From Prevotella melaninogenica (GTDB taxonomy: Bacteria > Bacteroidota > Bacteroidia > Bacteroidales > Bacteroidaceae): DNA of 64,000 nucleotides. The notes under the pieces are model-generated. The model saw only the letters and a list, made by a program, of their open reading frames with translations. It had not been told where the DNA came from and did not search any database. Of the stretch, positions 28,131 through 38,119 are shown one piece after another. Positions within the stretch are counted from its first letter, which is position 1. Each line of letters begins with the position of its first letter. The DNA is taken from the NCBI RefSeq assembly GCF_018128065.1, contig NZ_CP072360.1:252501-316500 (forward strand). Reading direction: 5' to 3'. Both the position numbers and the translations under genes were made by a program.

Positions 28131-30791
28131 ATGACAAAAGACGATAAGGGATTAACCCCGATGATGAAACAGTTCTTCTCAATGAAGGCACAACATCCTG
28201 GAGCATTGATGCTCTTTAGGTGTGGTGACTTTTATGAGACGTATGGTGAGGATGCTGTGGAGTCGGCAAGAATACTCGGTATTACCCTTACACGTCGTAA
28301 TAATGGTGGTAATGGCGACTCGATAGAGATGGCTGGTTTCCCACATCATGCCCTTGATACTTATCTTCCTAAGCTTATCCGAGCTGGAAAGCGTGTAGCT
28401 ATCTGCGACCAATTAGAAGACCCAAAGAAGAAACGTGAGGCTATCAAAGGCAAGAAGGGTCTGACGGCAATGGACAAGATGGTGAAGCGTGGCATCACAG
28501 AACTTGTCACTCCGGGTGTTGCCATGAGCGACAACGTGCTGAACTATAAGGAAAATAACTTCCTTGCAGCGGTACATTTCGGTAAAGGTTCTTGTGGAGT
28601 CAGTTTCTTAGATATATCTACCGGTGAGTTCCTGACTGGTGAAGGCAACTTTGATTATGTCGAAAAACTATTGGGTAACTTCCAACCAAAGGAGGTACTC
28701 TTTGACCGTGCGAAGAAACAAGACTTTGAACGCTATTTTGGTACACGCCTTTGTACATTCGAGATGGACGATTGGGTGTTTACCGATCAGACGGCACGTC
28801 AGAAGCTATTGAAGCATTTTGGAACAAAGAACTTAAAGGGTTTCGGTGTTGATCATTTGAATAATGGTGTTATTGCAGCAGGTGTTATCCTTCAATATCT
28901 GGAGATAACGCAGCATACACAAATCAATCATATCACTTCATTGGCACGTATTGAAGAAGATAAATATGTGCGAATGGACCGCTTCACGATTCGTTCTTTG
29001 GAGTTGATTGCCCCAATGAATGAGGGTGGATCATCGCTTTTGAACGTTATCGACAATACTGTTACGCCAATGGGTGGACGTATGTTGCGCCGTTGGATGG
29101 TCTTCCCACTGAAAGATGTAAAGCCTATCAACGAACGTTTAGACGTTGTTGATTATTTCTTTCGTGAACCTGATTTCCGCGAGTGTATCAATGAACAGTT
29201 CCATCGCATTGGCGACTTGGAGCGTATCATATCAAAGGTAGCAGTCGGTCGTGTGTCACCTCGTGAGGTAGTACAGCTGAAGAATGCCCTTATGGCTATC
29301 CAACCCGTTAAGACGGCCTGCCTTTATGCAAAGAGCGATACACTCAAGAGGATAGGTGAACAGCTGAATCTCTGTGAGTCTTTGCGTGATAGAATAGAGA
29401 AAGAGATACAGCCTGATCCTCCACAGTTGGTCAACAAAGGCGACGTGATAGCCTTAGGTTATAACCAAGAACTCGATGATTTGCGTTCTATCCGTGACAA
29501 TGGAAAGCAATATCTGTTAGAGATTCAAGAGAAGGAGATTGCTCAGACGGGTATTACTTCATTGAAGATAGGATTTAATAACGTGTTCGGCTATTACTTG
29601 GAGGTGCGCAATACGTTTAAGGATAAGGTGCCTGAGAATTGGATTCGTAAGCAAACATTAGCGCAGGCAGAGCGTTATATCACGCCAGAACTTAAGGAAT
29701 ACGAAGAAAAGATACTCGGTGCTGATGAGAAGATATTGGCTTTGGAAACTCAGCTTTATATGGAGCTGATACAGGATATGCAGGAGTTTATTCCGCAGAT
29801 ACAGATTAATGCCAATCTCATTGCCCATCTTGACTGTCTGCTTTCGTTCATGAAGGTGTCACAGTTGCAGCGTTATGTGCGTCCAGTAGTGGACGATTCG
29901 GAGGTTATAGACATAAAACAGGGTCGCCATCCAGTGATTGAAACACAGCTACCGATAGGTGAACAGTATGTGCCTAATGATGTACTGCTTGATACGGAAC
30001 ACCAACAGATAATGATGATTACGGGTCCGAATATGGCAGGTAAGTCTGCCTTGTTGCGTCAGACAGCCCTTATCGTACTCTTAGCACAGATTGGTTGCTT
30101 CGTTCCTGCTGAACGAGCACGTATCGGAATGGTGGATAAAATCTTCACACGTGTGGGTGCTTCGGATAACATTTCATTAGGAGAATCAACCTTTATGGTT
30201 GAGATGACAGAGGCTTCAAATATCCTAAATAACGTCACTCCACGCTCTTTAGTGCTCTTTGATGAGTTGGGTCGTGGTACAAGTACCTATGACGGTATTA
30301 GCATTGCATGGGCGATTGTAGAGTATTTGCACGAACATTCACGTGCACAAGCTCGTACCCTCTTTGCGACACACTACCATGAATTGAACGAAATGGAGAA
30401 GAATTTCCCACGTATTAAGAACTTCAACGTCTCTGTGAAGGAAGTGGATGGAAAGATAATCTTCGTTCGTAAGTTAGAGAAAGGTGGTAGTGAGCACTCC
30501 TTCGGTATTCATGTAGCGGAGATAGCGGGTATGCCTCGTTCTATTGTTAAGCGTGCTAACATTATACTTAAGGAGCTTGAAAAGGATAATTCACAAGTAG
30601 GTAGTGTCGGTAAGGCTGCCGTTGAGCGTCTTGACCAGAGCAGAGAAGGTGTTCAACTCTCCTTCTTCCAGCTCGATGATCCCGTCCTCACACAGATTCG
30701 TGACGAAATCCTCGGTCTTGATGTCAACAATCTTACACCTGTTGAAGCCCTTAATAAGCTGAATGATATTAAGAAAATCGTAAAGGGATAA
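28131..30791 (+). CDS. mutS: DNA mismatch repair protein MutS
   Basis: An 886-residue mismatch sensor. The N-terminal domain has the mismatch-stacking Phe34-x-Glu36 ([10 protein letters not shown]). The core and clamp domains follow, and the ATPase domain has Walker A GPNMAGKS (632-639), then [14 protein letters not shown] and the Walker [13 protein letters not shown]. The helix-turn-helix and C-terminal dimer region are complete, so length is normal. It is monocistronic, with its own promoter and a bidirectional terminator shared with the convergent Fic gene. Confidence 0.97.
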   Translation: MTKDDKGLTPMMKQFFSMKAQHPGALMLFRCGDFYETYGEDAVESARILGITLTRRNNGGNGDSIEMAGFPHHALDTYLPKLIRAGKRVAICDQLEDPKKKREAIKGKKGLTAMDKMVKRGITELVTPGVAMSDNVLNYKENNFLAAVHFGKGSCGVSFLDISTGEFLTGEGNFDYVEKLLGNFQPKEVLFDRAKKQDFERYFGTRLCTFEMDDWVFTDQTARQKLLKHFGTKNLKGFGVDHLNNGVIAAGVILQYLEITQHTQINHITSLARIEEDKYVRMDRFTIRSLELIAPMNEGGSSLLNVIDNTVTPMGGRMLRRWMVFPLKDVKPINERLDVVDYFFREPDFRECINEQFHRIGDLERIISKVAVGRVSPREVVQLKNALMAIQPVKTACLYAKSDTLKRIGEQLNLCESLRDRIEKEIQPDPPQLVNKGDVIALGYNQELDDLRSIRDNGKQYLLEIQEKEIAQTGITSLKIGFNNVFGYYLEVRNTFKDKVPENWIRKQTLAQAERYITPELKEYEEKILGADEKILALETQLYMELIQDMQEFIPQIQINANLIAHLDCLLSFMKVSQLQRYVRPVVDDSEVIDIKQGRHPVIETQLPIGEQYVPNDVLLDTEHQQIMMITGPNMAGKSALLRQTALIVLLAQIGCFVPAERARIGMVDKIFTRVGASDNISLGESTFMVEMTEASNILNNVTPRSLVLFDELGRGTSTYDGISIAWAIVEYLHEHSRAQARTLFATHYHELNEMEKNFPRIKNFNVSVKEVDGKIIFVRKLEKGGSEHSFGIHVAEIAGMPRSIVKRANIILKELEKDNSQVGSVGKAAVERLDQSREGVQLSFFQLDDPVLTQIRDEILGLDVNNLTPVEALNKLNDIKKIVKG

Positions 30792-30818
30792 GGCTTAATC
30801 AACTTATAAAAAATCTAT

Positions 30819-30855
30819 CAATTCTTGCAAGTTCTTCAAAAACTTGCAAGAATTG
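30819..30855. terminator. bidirectional terminator between mutS and fic
   Basis: Perfect 15-bp stem CAATTCTTGCAAGTT with its complement, 7-base loop. A related hairpin lies on the other side of the Fic gene at 32262. Confidence 0.75.
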
Positions 30856-30891
30856 GCAGAAATCATACGTAGAAATAATATTAAATAGTAT

Positions 30892-32195
30892 TTATGTAAG
30901 TCTGGTTTTAGAGTCAAACAGTTCACCTTTAATGTAGCTGAATTTTACCTTATTAATAGGTATTTTCTTTAAAAACTGCTGCGAAACAAGCCCATCAAGA
31001 TCAGATTTTGCCGTCGTATGGCTGACAGAGAAGCGATTTTCTACTTCTTTTACGGTCATTATCATTTTTGGATTATCACGATACAAAGATAAAATAATAG
31101 CTTGTCTCTCATTTATGGAGCCTAACTTATGCAGATTGATGCTATTTTGTCGCTGGTATATTTTTCGTTGAATATAATCTTGTAGTTTTTTGAAGGCAAG
31201 TGAAAGTACTTTCAGATGATAAGTTACGAAATAACCTAAGTCATAATCATCAGTCTCAACATATAAGTAAGCTTTTTCATATTGTCGTTTTGAAGCATAG
31301 ATAATACGAGAGATAGATAAGTATTCTGTTAGCCAGTAGCCATTCTTGAGCATATACCAATAGAATAATGCTCTTGCTGTTCTGCCATTTCCGTCTACAA
31401 AGGGATGAAGATAAGCTAAGAGGAAGTGGATGATGATGGCTTTGATAATAGGATGTATAAAAACGTCCTTTGCTTCATTGTTGGCAAATTCACAAATTCT
31501 GTTTATGAAGTCAGGTATCTCTTTATAAGAAGGAGGTGTGTGTACTATCTCATTTGTGATACCATCAATAACAACGATATCGTTATTCTGACGAAATTTT
31601 CCTTCATTGGTACTATCATTCAATGTCTTTGCTGTCATCTTAGAATGGATTTTCAAGAGTAGTTCCATACTCATTTTATCATCCTTATGCTCAGCAATAA
31701 AGCGTATTCCCTCATAATTATTTACAATCATCTGTTCTGATTTGTTATGAGGTGATATACTTTTTCTTAGCATCTCTTTGGCAGCTCTACGGGTGGTAGC
31801 TGCTCCTTCCATCTGACTGGATGATATAGCTTCTTCCATTAGTGAGGATATGAGATACCGCTCTCTGTCTTCTGAAGGAATAATAGCTGAATTTTCCCAA
31901 GAACCTCCAAAGTTCATGTCAAATAATGACATAGCTTTTGCATATTGTTGGTAATGGATAGTGTGAAAGGACAGTCCTCCCATATTTTTATCTGTTGCAT
32001 GAGACGGTTAAGTTTAGCAGCTGCCCAAATGTGTTCAGATGAAAGATCAGCTGGATGAGACTTGTATTTTACTTCAGTCCAATACAAGTAATCATCATTG
32101 ATATTGCGTATCAATGGAGTAACGTCTGTTCGTGCAGATAATTTTGTTGCTTTTTGTATAAGTTTGGTATCTAACTTGGGAGGTTGTTCTATCAT
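30892..32195 (-). pseudogene. Fic family protein with DUF4172 N-terminus, frameshifted
   Basis: Fic enzymes usually transfer AMP to protein hydroxyls. The N-terminal DUF4172-like part (MIEQPPKLDTKL..., start 32195) runs out of frame near 31976-31977. One more G in GAGGAC restores IWEGLSFHTIHYQQYAKAM and the full Fic domain. That domain has the catalytic motif HPFVDGNGRTAR and an N-terminal inhibitory motif SSQMEG, so the ancestral protein was self-inhibited. A winged-helix C-terminus follows (SVSHTTAKSDLDGLV). The reconstructed length is about 435 residues. It is either a pseudogene or a base-calling error; the downstream part could still start at 31983. Confidence 0.78.
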
Positions 32196-32207
32196 AATTC
32201 TTTTTTG

Positions 32208-32215
32208 CAAATATA
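32208..32215 (-). promoter_or_regulatory. -7 element of the fic gene
   Basis: TATATTTG on the minus strand, 13 bases before the ATG at 32195, so the upstream TTG at 32210 cannot be the start. Confidence 0.5.
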
Positions 32216-32261
32216 ATACTTTTCTCTTATATTAAACGGTTAATAGTGAAGATTTAACATA

Positions 32262-32296
32262 AATTCTTGCAAGTTCTTCAAGAATTTGCAAGAATT
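32262..32296. repeat. hairpin related to the mutS/fic terminator
   Basis: AATTCTTGCAA pairs with TTGCAAGAATT across 13 bases. It shares ATTCTTGCAAGTTCTTCAA with the hairpin at 30819, so the fic gene is bracketed by two related hairpins. Confidence 0.65.
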
Positions 32297-32346
32297 GGTA
32301 GGTTCAATTAATGGTTGAAAGAATAGGTTGATAAGAGGAAAAGAAC

Positions 32347-32410
32347 ATAAAAAGACAAGGTAACAAAGTGAACAACTCAGATTAGTTCCTTTGTTACCCT
32401 GTCTTTTTAT
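32347..32410 (-). terminator. terminator of the sigma/anti-sigma/TonB operon
   Basis: 22-bp stem with one mismatch (32347-32368 with 32389-32410; contains AGACAAGGTAACAAAG), 20-base loop, T-rich on the minus strand. It shares wording with the hairpin at 36899. Confidence 0.75.
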
Positions 32411-32539
32411 CATGTCATAGAAATAAGAACTTGCTTTTTTCTAATCCAACTTAGTTATTCTGATAATTTTCACAACTGTATAATACTGCGAAGTACTATT
32501 GAACTAATGTATATACAAGAACATTTTTAATTCTATTTT

Positions 32540-32624
32540 GCTGTCACTTTTAACATTTAAGACTAATTGCTTATTTTCCAGATATCTATGTCATTTATAA
32601 TACTGACAGATGTGACAGGAAAAA
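32540..32624. repeat. CTGTCA-bounded 80-bp element, copy 3
   Basis: It begins GCTGTCACTTTTAAC and ends CTGACAGATGTGACAGGAAAA, the clearest copy. The remainder of the 530-base gap 32196-32725 holds the operon terminator and hairpins, and no gene that I can see. Confidence 0.65.
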
Positions 32625-32725
32625 TGATTATAGTCTGCAAAGCTAAGAGTTATTTCTCATGCCGCTTAATGTTGTTGCTGTCTCATCCTTTGTGTGCTAC
32701 TCTGTAGTTTTACTTATTCTCTTTC

Positions 32726-35302
32726 CTACTTTGCGCGCTGTGATTCTGTATCACGGTTGTCATGATAGGTACGATGAACCTGTTTGCCACCAAATGACCA
32801 TGTAGCACGAAGTCCGATATATCGAGAATGATTATCAAATCGGTTCGTGTTAGTATATTCTTGATAGAATATGGTATTTCGATTGATATTCTGATGAAAG
32901 GGATCGCCAATGGTAAGACTCATTTTCAAGCGGTCGTCCAGACAGCTGTATTTAAGGCTCATCCGCAGGTAAGCATGAGGATCACTTTGAGTCTGTGCAA
33001 AATATTCCCGGAACCAGTGCCGATAGTTGATCTCGGCAATGAGCGTCTTCTGCCGGTTGAGCAGGAACGAGAGCGAACCTTCAGCCCGCCTGCCCCATCC
33101 ATGTATCTGTAACACGTCCGTTTTGTAATCGGAATGGGAATCATAGTAATATACTTCTCCTCCTATGTTAAGGTTCATCCATGCCTGCACATTGCGGTTA
33201 TAATTGGCATAGACACCCGTCTTTTCATGGCGCAGGCCGTCATAGGGACCGGTTACCTGACTTCCGTTTGCGAGGAATGTGGTTCTCCAGCCTGTCTCCC
33301 CTTTGCCATGACTGCTGTAGAGAACGGCATAAAGTCCTTTCCCATTGCTATAGTTTATCTCCATGTTGCGAGTATAGGCAGCTGCGAGATAAGGGTTTCC
33401 TGTCATGTAATCAGTGGTAGATGTATAGATACGGAAAGGATTGAGGTCGTTGAAATCGGGTCGTTCTATCCCCCAGTTGGCAGCAAGTGCCAGATTCTGA
33501 TTATCTTTTAATTGCCAGTTGAGGTGCAGAGTGGGATAGAAACGTCCGTAATGACTGCGATTGATTTGTCTTTGTGTAAGCTGGTTGCTTTCCGTCCATG
33601 TATGTTCGTAGCGTAGTCCAGCTTGTAGCTGAAGTTTTTCTGTGAGCAGTTTCTTTGCTGATAAATAGGCAGCGAGGGTTCGTTCCTTATACAAGAATTC
33701 ATTACTTTCATCTGCATTGTATCTCCACTGTCCGTTGGAAAGGTTCTCCAGCATCAGACTTGTCTTATTGCGGATAGCTGAGAAAGATGACCCTGTCTCC
33801 ATATAGAGATGCTTGAAAGGCAGTGAAAAATCAAGTTTTAAGGCATTTATCTTGTAATTTGCCTTGCTTTTATTGCGTAGTGATTCAGTCATTCCGTTTG
33901 TTACCGATACGTTCTCACTTTGCGTGGGAGCATTACTGTTGAAGAAGTTATAGTTCACATTGAGTGTCTTCTCTAATGAGTCAAGTTTGTATTCAGCGTA
34001 CAGTGTCGTACTTATGTTGTTGTTCCAGACAGCTGGGGCATGAGCTGTCGTAAATGTTGTGTCCCTGTTAATTGAGACAAACGTGTGATTGGTAGAGATG
34101 TGATTGGTATAGAATGATGTCATGACACCCAGTTCCAAGCGCTTGTTAGCATGATATTTCACGATGGCATCTGCACTATACGAAGACCAAGGGGATATGG
34201 TCCGCTTTCTTGTACTGCGCTGGTGTCCATCTTTGAAGTCATAGACAGAATATGAGTTGTTGATTACTTTATCCAAAGACATTCCCAGACCTGTGGACAG
34301 CTCAAATTTCCTGCCGGCATAGTTGAGGTTTATATCCTGGAAATACCGCCCACGGTACTGCCGCTGCACCTCCTCGCTGATACTCCCACTCCACCCTTTC
34401 GACTGGTCACGCTTCATGACGATGTTGATGTATCCCGCATTGGCTTCTGCCTTATATTTTGCAGGTGGAATAGTTATCACCTCTATACGCTCAATATCTT
34501 CTGCCTTCAAGCTGCGGAGTTTTGCCTTTACAGCATCGGCAGTCATTTCAAGGATATGTCCATCAAGCATGATATGGGTAATGCCCTTACCTACGATGCT
34601 GACACTTTCGTCACTGACATTTAGCATTGGTACACGCCCCATCACTTCTATACCATTCATCCCCTTGGAGAAAGGGTCATTACTGACGAGATATTGCAGT
34701 CGGTCAACATCATTTTTAATAACTCGGCGCATACCTTTTACTGTCACGGATTTCAGTGTATATGGTTCAGTCTTCATACGGATAGTACCGATATTGCCGA
34801 CATTAATCAGCTTATAGTAGGTAGCAAATCCAATGAAAGAAACCCGTAGTAAGACCTTCCGTTGACTACATGGTATGACTAAGTCTCCCCCGTTATTGGT
34901 CACTCCGCCATTGATGAAACTGGAATCCGATGGATTCAACAAAGCTATATTGGCAAACGGTACAGGCTGGTTGTGCTGATCAACAATGTGTCCAATGACC
35001 TTTGTAGGTACTTTCTGTGTACATTCTACGAAGATAAGGCTATCACTGACGGTCATGCGCATGGGATAGAAACCCAATACCTCTCGTATTGCTTCGGGAA
35101 CGGTGCGGTTACGTAGGTTTACAGTGACTGTAAAATCCTCTAATTCATTATATATGAAGTTGATTGTATACCTTTGGCTGGCATTGTCAATATCAGTCAG
35201 CACATGTGGTAGGGATGTATTATTATAGTTTCGGGTAATATGCTGCGCCTGTACACCACAGACAATCAGTAGCAGTATACCAAGAAAGAGATGCTTTCTC
35301 AT
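32726..35302 (-). CDS. TonB-dependent outer membrane receptor with STN domain
   Basis: An 858-residue outer membrane beta-barrel protein. A signal peptide covers 1-19 (FLGILLLIVCGVQAQ). An STN/secretin-like signalling domain follows at about 22-90, then a carboxypeptidase-regulatory-like fold (about 95-175), a plug (about 185-300, VMGRVPMLNVSDES) and a barrel to the end. The STN domain and the FecR-like gene upstream point to cell-surface signalling, with a ligand seen at the receptor switching on the sigma factor. No SusD partner is present, so it is not a classic glycan-uptake pair. The ligand is unknown. It is the last gene of a three-gene operon. Confidence 0.85.
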   Translation of the reverse strand: MRKHLFLGILLLIVCGVQAQHITRNYNNTSLPHVLTDIDNASQRYTINFIYNELEDFTVTVNLRNRTVPEAIREVLGFYPMRMTVSDSLIFVECTQKVPTKVIGHIVDQHNQPVPFANIALLNPSDSSFINGGVTNNGGDLVIPCSQRKVLLRVSFIGFATYYKLINVGNIGTIRMKTEPYTLKSVTVKGMRRVIKNDVDRLQYLVSNDPFSKGMNGIEVMGRVPMLNVSDESVSIVGKGITHIMLDGHILEMTADAVKAKLRSLKAEDIERIEVITIPPAKYKAEANAGYINIVMKRDQSKGWSGSISEEVQRQYRGRYFQDINLNYAGRKFELSTGLGMSLDKVINNSYSVYDFKDGHQRSTRKRTISPWSSYSADAIVKYHANKRLELGVMTSFYTNHISTNHTFVSINRDTTFTTAHAPAVWNNNISTTLYAEYKLDSLEKTLNVNYNFFNSNAPTQSENVSVTNGMTESLRNKSKANYKINALKLDFSLPFKHLYMETGSSFSAIRNKTSLMLENLSNGQWRYNADESNEFLYKERTLAAYLSAKKLLTEKLQLQAGLRYEHTWTESNQLTQRQINRSHYGRFYPTLHLNWQLKDNQNLALAANWGIERPDFNDLNPFRIYTSTTDYMTGNPYLAAAYTRNMEINYSNGKGLYAVLYSSHGKGETGWRTTFLANGSQVTGPYDGLRHEKTGVYANYNRNVQAWMNLNIGGEVYYYDSHSDYKTDVLQIHGWGRRAEGSLSFLLNRQKTLIAEINYRHWFREYFAQTQSDPHAYLRMSLKYSCLDDRLKMSLTIGDPFHQNINRNTIFYQEYTNTNRFDNHSRYIGLRATWSFGGKQVHRTYHDNRDTESQRAK

Positions 35303-35308
35303 AGTGTT

Positions 35309-36001
35309 TTATTCTATGGTGATTGTACTGTCAGCCAAAGTTAGCTGTACTTTTTCAAACATGTTTAGTGTCTTTACTGCGTGTTCTACACTTTGGTCTC
35401 TGTTCCAAAGAAAGCGCAAACGTAGCTGTCCTGCTTCTGGGTTACGACAGACAGTTTTTATCCCATAGTAATCTGATATTTCTTGAACAATGTCCTGTAA
35501 CATAACATTATCAAACTGTTTGGGAGGAAGTATCTCTCCTACTCTCTTTTCTTCCAGCTTGCTATATGTGGCAGTTGTGCGTGTAGAGTCTTTTTCCCTT
35601 AATGTTTTTGTATGAACTATGTTGTTTGTGACTGTAACAGCTGAATCCGTTGCCAACTGTTTTCTACTACCTTTGACAATGCTAACTGCAGCAATGGCAA
35701 TTCCCGATACAGTGAGAATACCAATGACTACTGCTGCTATCTGTCTGTAATAGCGGTATATAGGTCTGGAAGTAGACTTCTTTTCCATTACCTTGTTCCA
35801 TTCCTCTTCTATGATTTCATCTGTCAGTTTATCGGAAGTCCGTCTGTACTCGTATGCACTGGTAGTGTCTGATATAAGTTGATATGTTTGCCTCAACTCA
35901 TCATCACGCAACAGTTCATTAAGCTGTTCATCAGTATATTGGTCAGGATGCTCCATCATGTCAAGCAACCTTTCCATCTGTCCGTAACTATCTTTTTTCA
36001 T
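35309..36001 (-). CDS. FecR-like anti-sigma factor (DUF4974 C-terminus)
   Basis: A 230-residue single-pass membrane protein. Residues about 1-85 form the cytoplasmic part, and one transmembrane helix lies at about 88-108 (AAVVIGILTVSGIAIAAVS). The periplasmic C-terminus matches DUF4974 (DIVQEISDYYGIK...LRFLWNRDQSVEHAVKTLN), the part that touches the receptor STN domain in such systems. The FecR core is short compared with typical 300-350-residue members. It overlaps the sigma gene by four bases (ATGA) and ends six bases before the receptor gene. Confidence 0.82.
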   Translation of the reverse strand: MKKDSYGQMERLLDMMEHPDQYTDEQLNELLRDDELRQTYQLISDTTSAYEYRRTSDKLTDEIIEEEWNKVMEKKSTSRPIYRYYRQIAAVVIGILTVSGIAIAAVSIVKGSRKQLATDSAVTVTNNIVHTKTLREKDSTRTTATYSKLEEKRVGEILPPKQFDNVMLQDIVQEISDYYGIKTVCRNPEAGQLRLRFLWNRDQSVEHAVKTLNMFEKVQLTLADSTITIE

Positions 36002-36495
36002 TTCTGGTTGGGATTAAATTGTTCTTTCATCTTCCTAATTGCCTGTATCAAGTGCTTGTAGACAGCAGCTTCGCTGATGCCAACCTGTTCTGCAATGGCT
36101 TTATAGGACAGTTGCTTGTCAAAGCGTAGACGGAAGACTGTACGGGTCTGTGTTGTCAGCTTATTGTCTGCAAAAGCCAATAATTCCATGTAGCAATCAG
36201 TCTGGTGCTGTATGGGCGATAAGTCAGGCTCTGTCTCTATTGTCAACAGCTTATTGACACGCTCTTTCATCTGTTTCTGTCTGATGATGTCTAAGCACTG
36301 GTTGCGTACACTTACAAGTAGATAAGCGCCTGTACCTTTCTTAGGCAGGTGGAAATTGTCACGGAATAACCGTACAAACACCTCGCTCACGGCATCCTTT
36401 GCCTCGTCAGAATCGTGCAGCATTGCCACTGCCAGCCTGAACATTGCGCCGTAGTGCATTCGAAACAGGTACCCAATGGTTTCTTCTTTCGACAT
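35998..36495 (-). CDS. ECF RNA polymerase sigma factor
   Basis: A 165-residue sigma-70 family protein. Region 2 is at about 10-75 (FRMHYGAMFRLAVAML, DAVSEVFVRLF) and region 4 at about 105-158 (LRFDKQLSYKAIAEQVGISEAAVYKHL, helix-turn-helix). There is no region 1 or 3, as usual for ECF factors. It is the first gene of the operon with its anti-sigma factor and TonB receptor. No clear TAnnTTTG element is visible directly upstream; autoregulation through another promoter type is possible. Confidence 0.92.
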   Translation of the reverse strand: MSKEETIGYLFRMHYGAMFRLAVAMLHDSDEAKDAVSEVFVRLFRDNFHLPKKGTGAYLLVSVRNQCLDIIRQKQMKERVNKLLTIETEPDLSPIQHQTDCYMELLAFADNKLTTQTRTVFRLRFDKQLSYKAIAEQVGISEAAVYKHLIQAIRKMKEQFNPNQK

Positions 36496-36630
36496 AGATA
36501 TCTATTCGTTTTTTATCTGTTCTCATCCTTATAACGAATGAAAGTGGATTTTCCCAACCCCTTAATACCATAAATTGTCTTTAAAGTTGGAAATGACCTT
36601 ATTAATTGCTTGTTTTGTACTTAACTTCTG

Positions 36631-36813
36631 GGTCCTATTGTACTTAGCTAACAAGTCCTAAGTTTTTACTGAAAAGCTCTTAAGCTTTTACTGAAAAGCT
36701 CCTAAGCTTTTACTAAAAAGCTCCAGACAACTTAGCGAACAAGTCCTATCGTACCCAGCGAATATGTCCTATTGTACCCAACCGCTGGGTACGATAGGAC
36801 CCAGCAGCTGGGT
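36631..36813. repeat. 22/23-bp-period repeat array, family D
   Basis: Seven units starting TCCTA or similar at 36633, 36656, 36678, 36700, 36722, 36744 and 36767. The inner units read TCCTAAGCTTTTACTGAAAA. The end folds into a strong hairpin (36767-36800, CCTATTGTACCCA with TGGGTACGATAGG). It lies upstream of the sigma gene and downstream of the S41 gene. Confidence 0.8.
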
Positions 36814-36898
36814 GTAAAATATCTATTTGTTGGGTATAACAATTCTTTAATTGCTGCCATAGTTTATTGGGTTTAAGGGAAGAATAAAAGGTTAAAAA

Positions 36899-36946
36899 AC
36901 AGAGTAATAAGGGAACATATCATTGTTGTTCATTTTCTTACTCTGT
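36899..36946 (-). terminator. hairpin terminator after the S41 gene
   Basis: ACAGAGTAA...GAACA pairs imperfectly with TGTTC...TTACTCTGT. The flanking CTGTCTTTT and GTCATA wording also occurs at the terminator at 32347. Confidence 0.55.
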
Positions 36947-36980
36947 CTTTTGTTAAGTCATAAAAAGAATGTTTGTCTTT

Positions 36981-38059
36981 TTAATTTGTTTTTATATGTT
37001 TGGAAACCCATATCACCCATGTATCAACGTTGTCTTTTAGAGCGGTTGGAAGTGGAATAGGTATCTTTACATCTGGTTTGATACCCAATTCTTTGTTTTT
37101 AATTTGCAAAGCGAAATCTTCATCAACACAAAGAGGGAATAGCAGGTAATTTGGCTATGTGGAAGTTTAAAAGGAGTTACATTACCAGACAGGTTTGCTC
37201 CATTAGTATTGTCCTGTCCATATATTTTCCCACGATTGCAATAATCTTTGGTAAAACGGGCTAACGTTTCTCCAGAACTTGCTGTTTTACTATCGACGAG
37301 GATTGCGACTTTAGTTAAATTGCTTGATAAGAAGGTCATTTCCTCATCGTGATCCTCTTCTGTTAATGGCACAAACTGAGACTTTGATTTCTTTGCTTTC
37401 TCAGCAAGGTTCATGTTCCCTTGTTGCATCAGCGCATCTATATTTGCTGGACTACTTCTGAATAATACTTTCCAAGCCTTGTCAGGTTTATGGTCTGCAA
37501 GTATTTCAAAGAATGGTTCCCAAATAGCATCATTCCCACCAGTATTGCCCCGTATGTCTAAAATCAGGTATGGGCAGTTTCTCTTTTTAAATACTTCTGC
37601 CACGCTGTCAACCCATGCAAAGGTTGGATTCTGACCACCACAAGACGGTACTCTTACTAAATATGTATCTGAGTCAACCATACATGCAAGTGGTTGAGGA
37701 TTATATTCCATCTTTTCTTTATATTTAGTGTGCACCTTTCGGTCATATTCCTGCCAGAATTTATGTCGGTCAACGATAAAATGTGTATCGAATTGAGAAA
37801 AGAACCAGAAGACATAATTGCAAGTTGCAGTCTCTATATCTTGTCCTTTCAACAAGTGTTTTCTGATGGTCTTCTTATGTTTTCTGTATTCCTTTCCGTA
37901 CATTTTGTAGATGTATGGGAAAGTGGCAAGGTTGGCTTCAGTGAATTGTGTGAGGTATTGATAGTCTTGCAGATTATTGTTTATGCTGTCAGGACACGTT
38001 GCGGATGATGTTAATGTCCATGATAAAGATAAGAATACAAAGAACAGTTTGAGGTTCAT
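36981..38059 (-). pseudogene. S41 family peptidase (tail-specific protease type), frameshifted near the C-terminus
   Basis: An exported serine protease of the C-terminal processing family. A signal peptide follows the chosen start at 38059 (MNLKLFFVFLSLSWTLTSS); the Met 33 bases upstream adds a hydrophilic stretch. The S41 core has LILDIRGNTGGNDAIW and the nucleophile region SKTASSGETLARF. Near 37138 one base is missing from a T run. The present frame ends at 37067 with an unrelated tail, while an added T gives CYFPLCVDEDF and then ELGIKPDVKIPIPLP, the expected C-terminus ending at 36981. It may be a pseudogene or a base-calling error. Confidence 0.72.
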
Positions 38060-38119
38060 AATACTTTCTTTTGGGACATATACGCCCCCCAATATATTAT
38101 CTTCTCCGATATCTGATAC

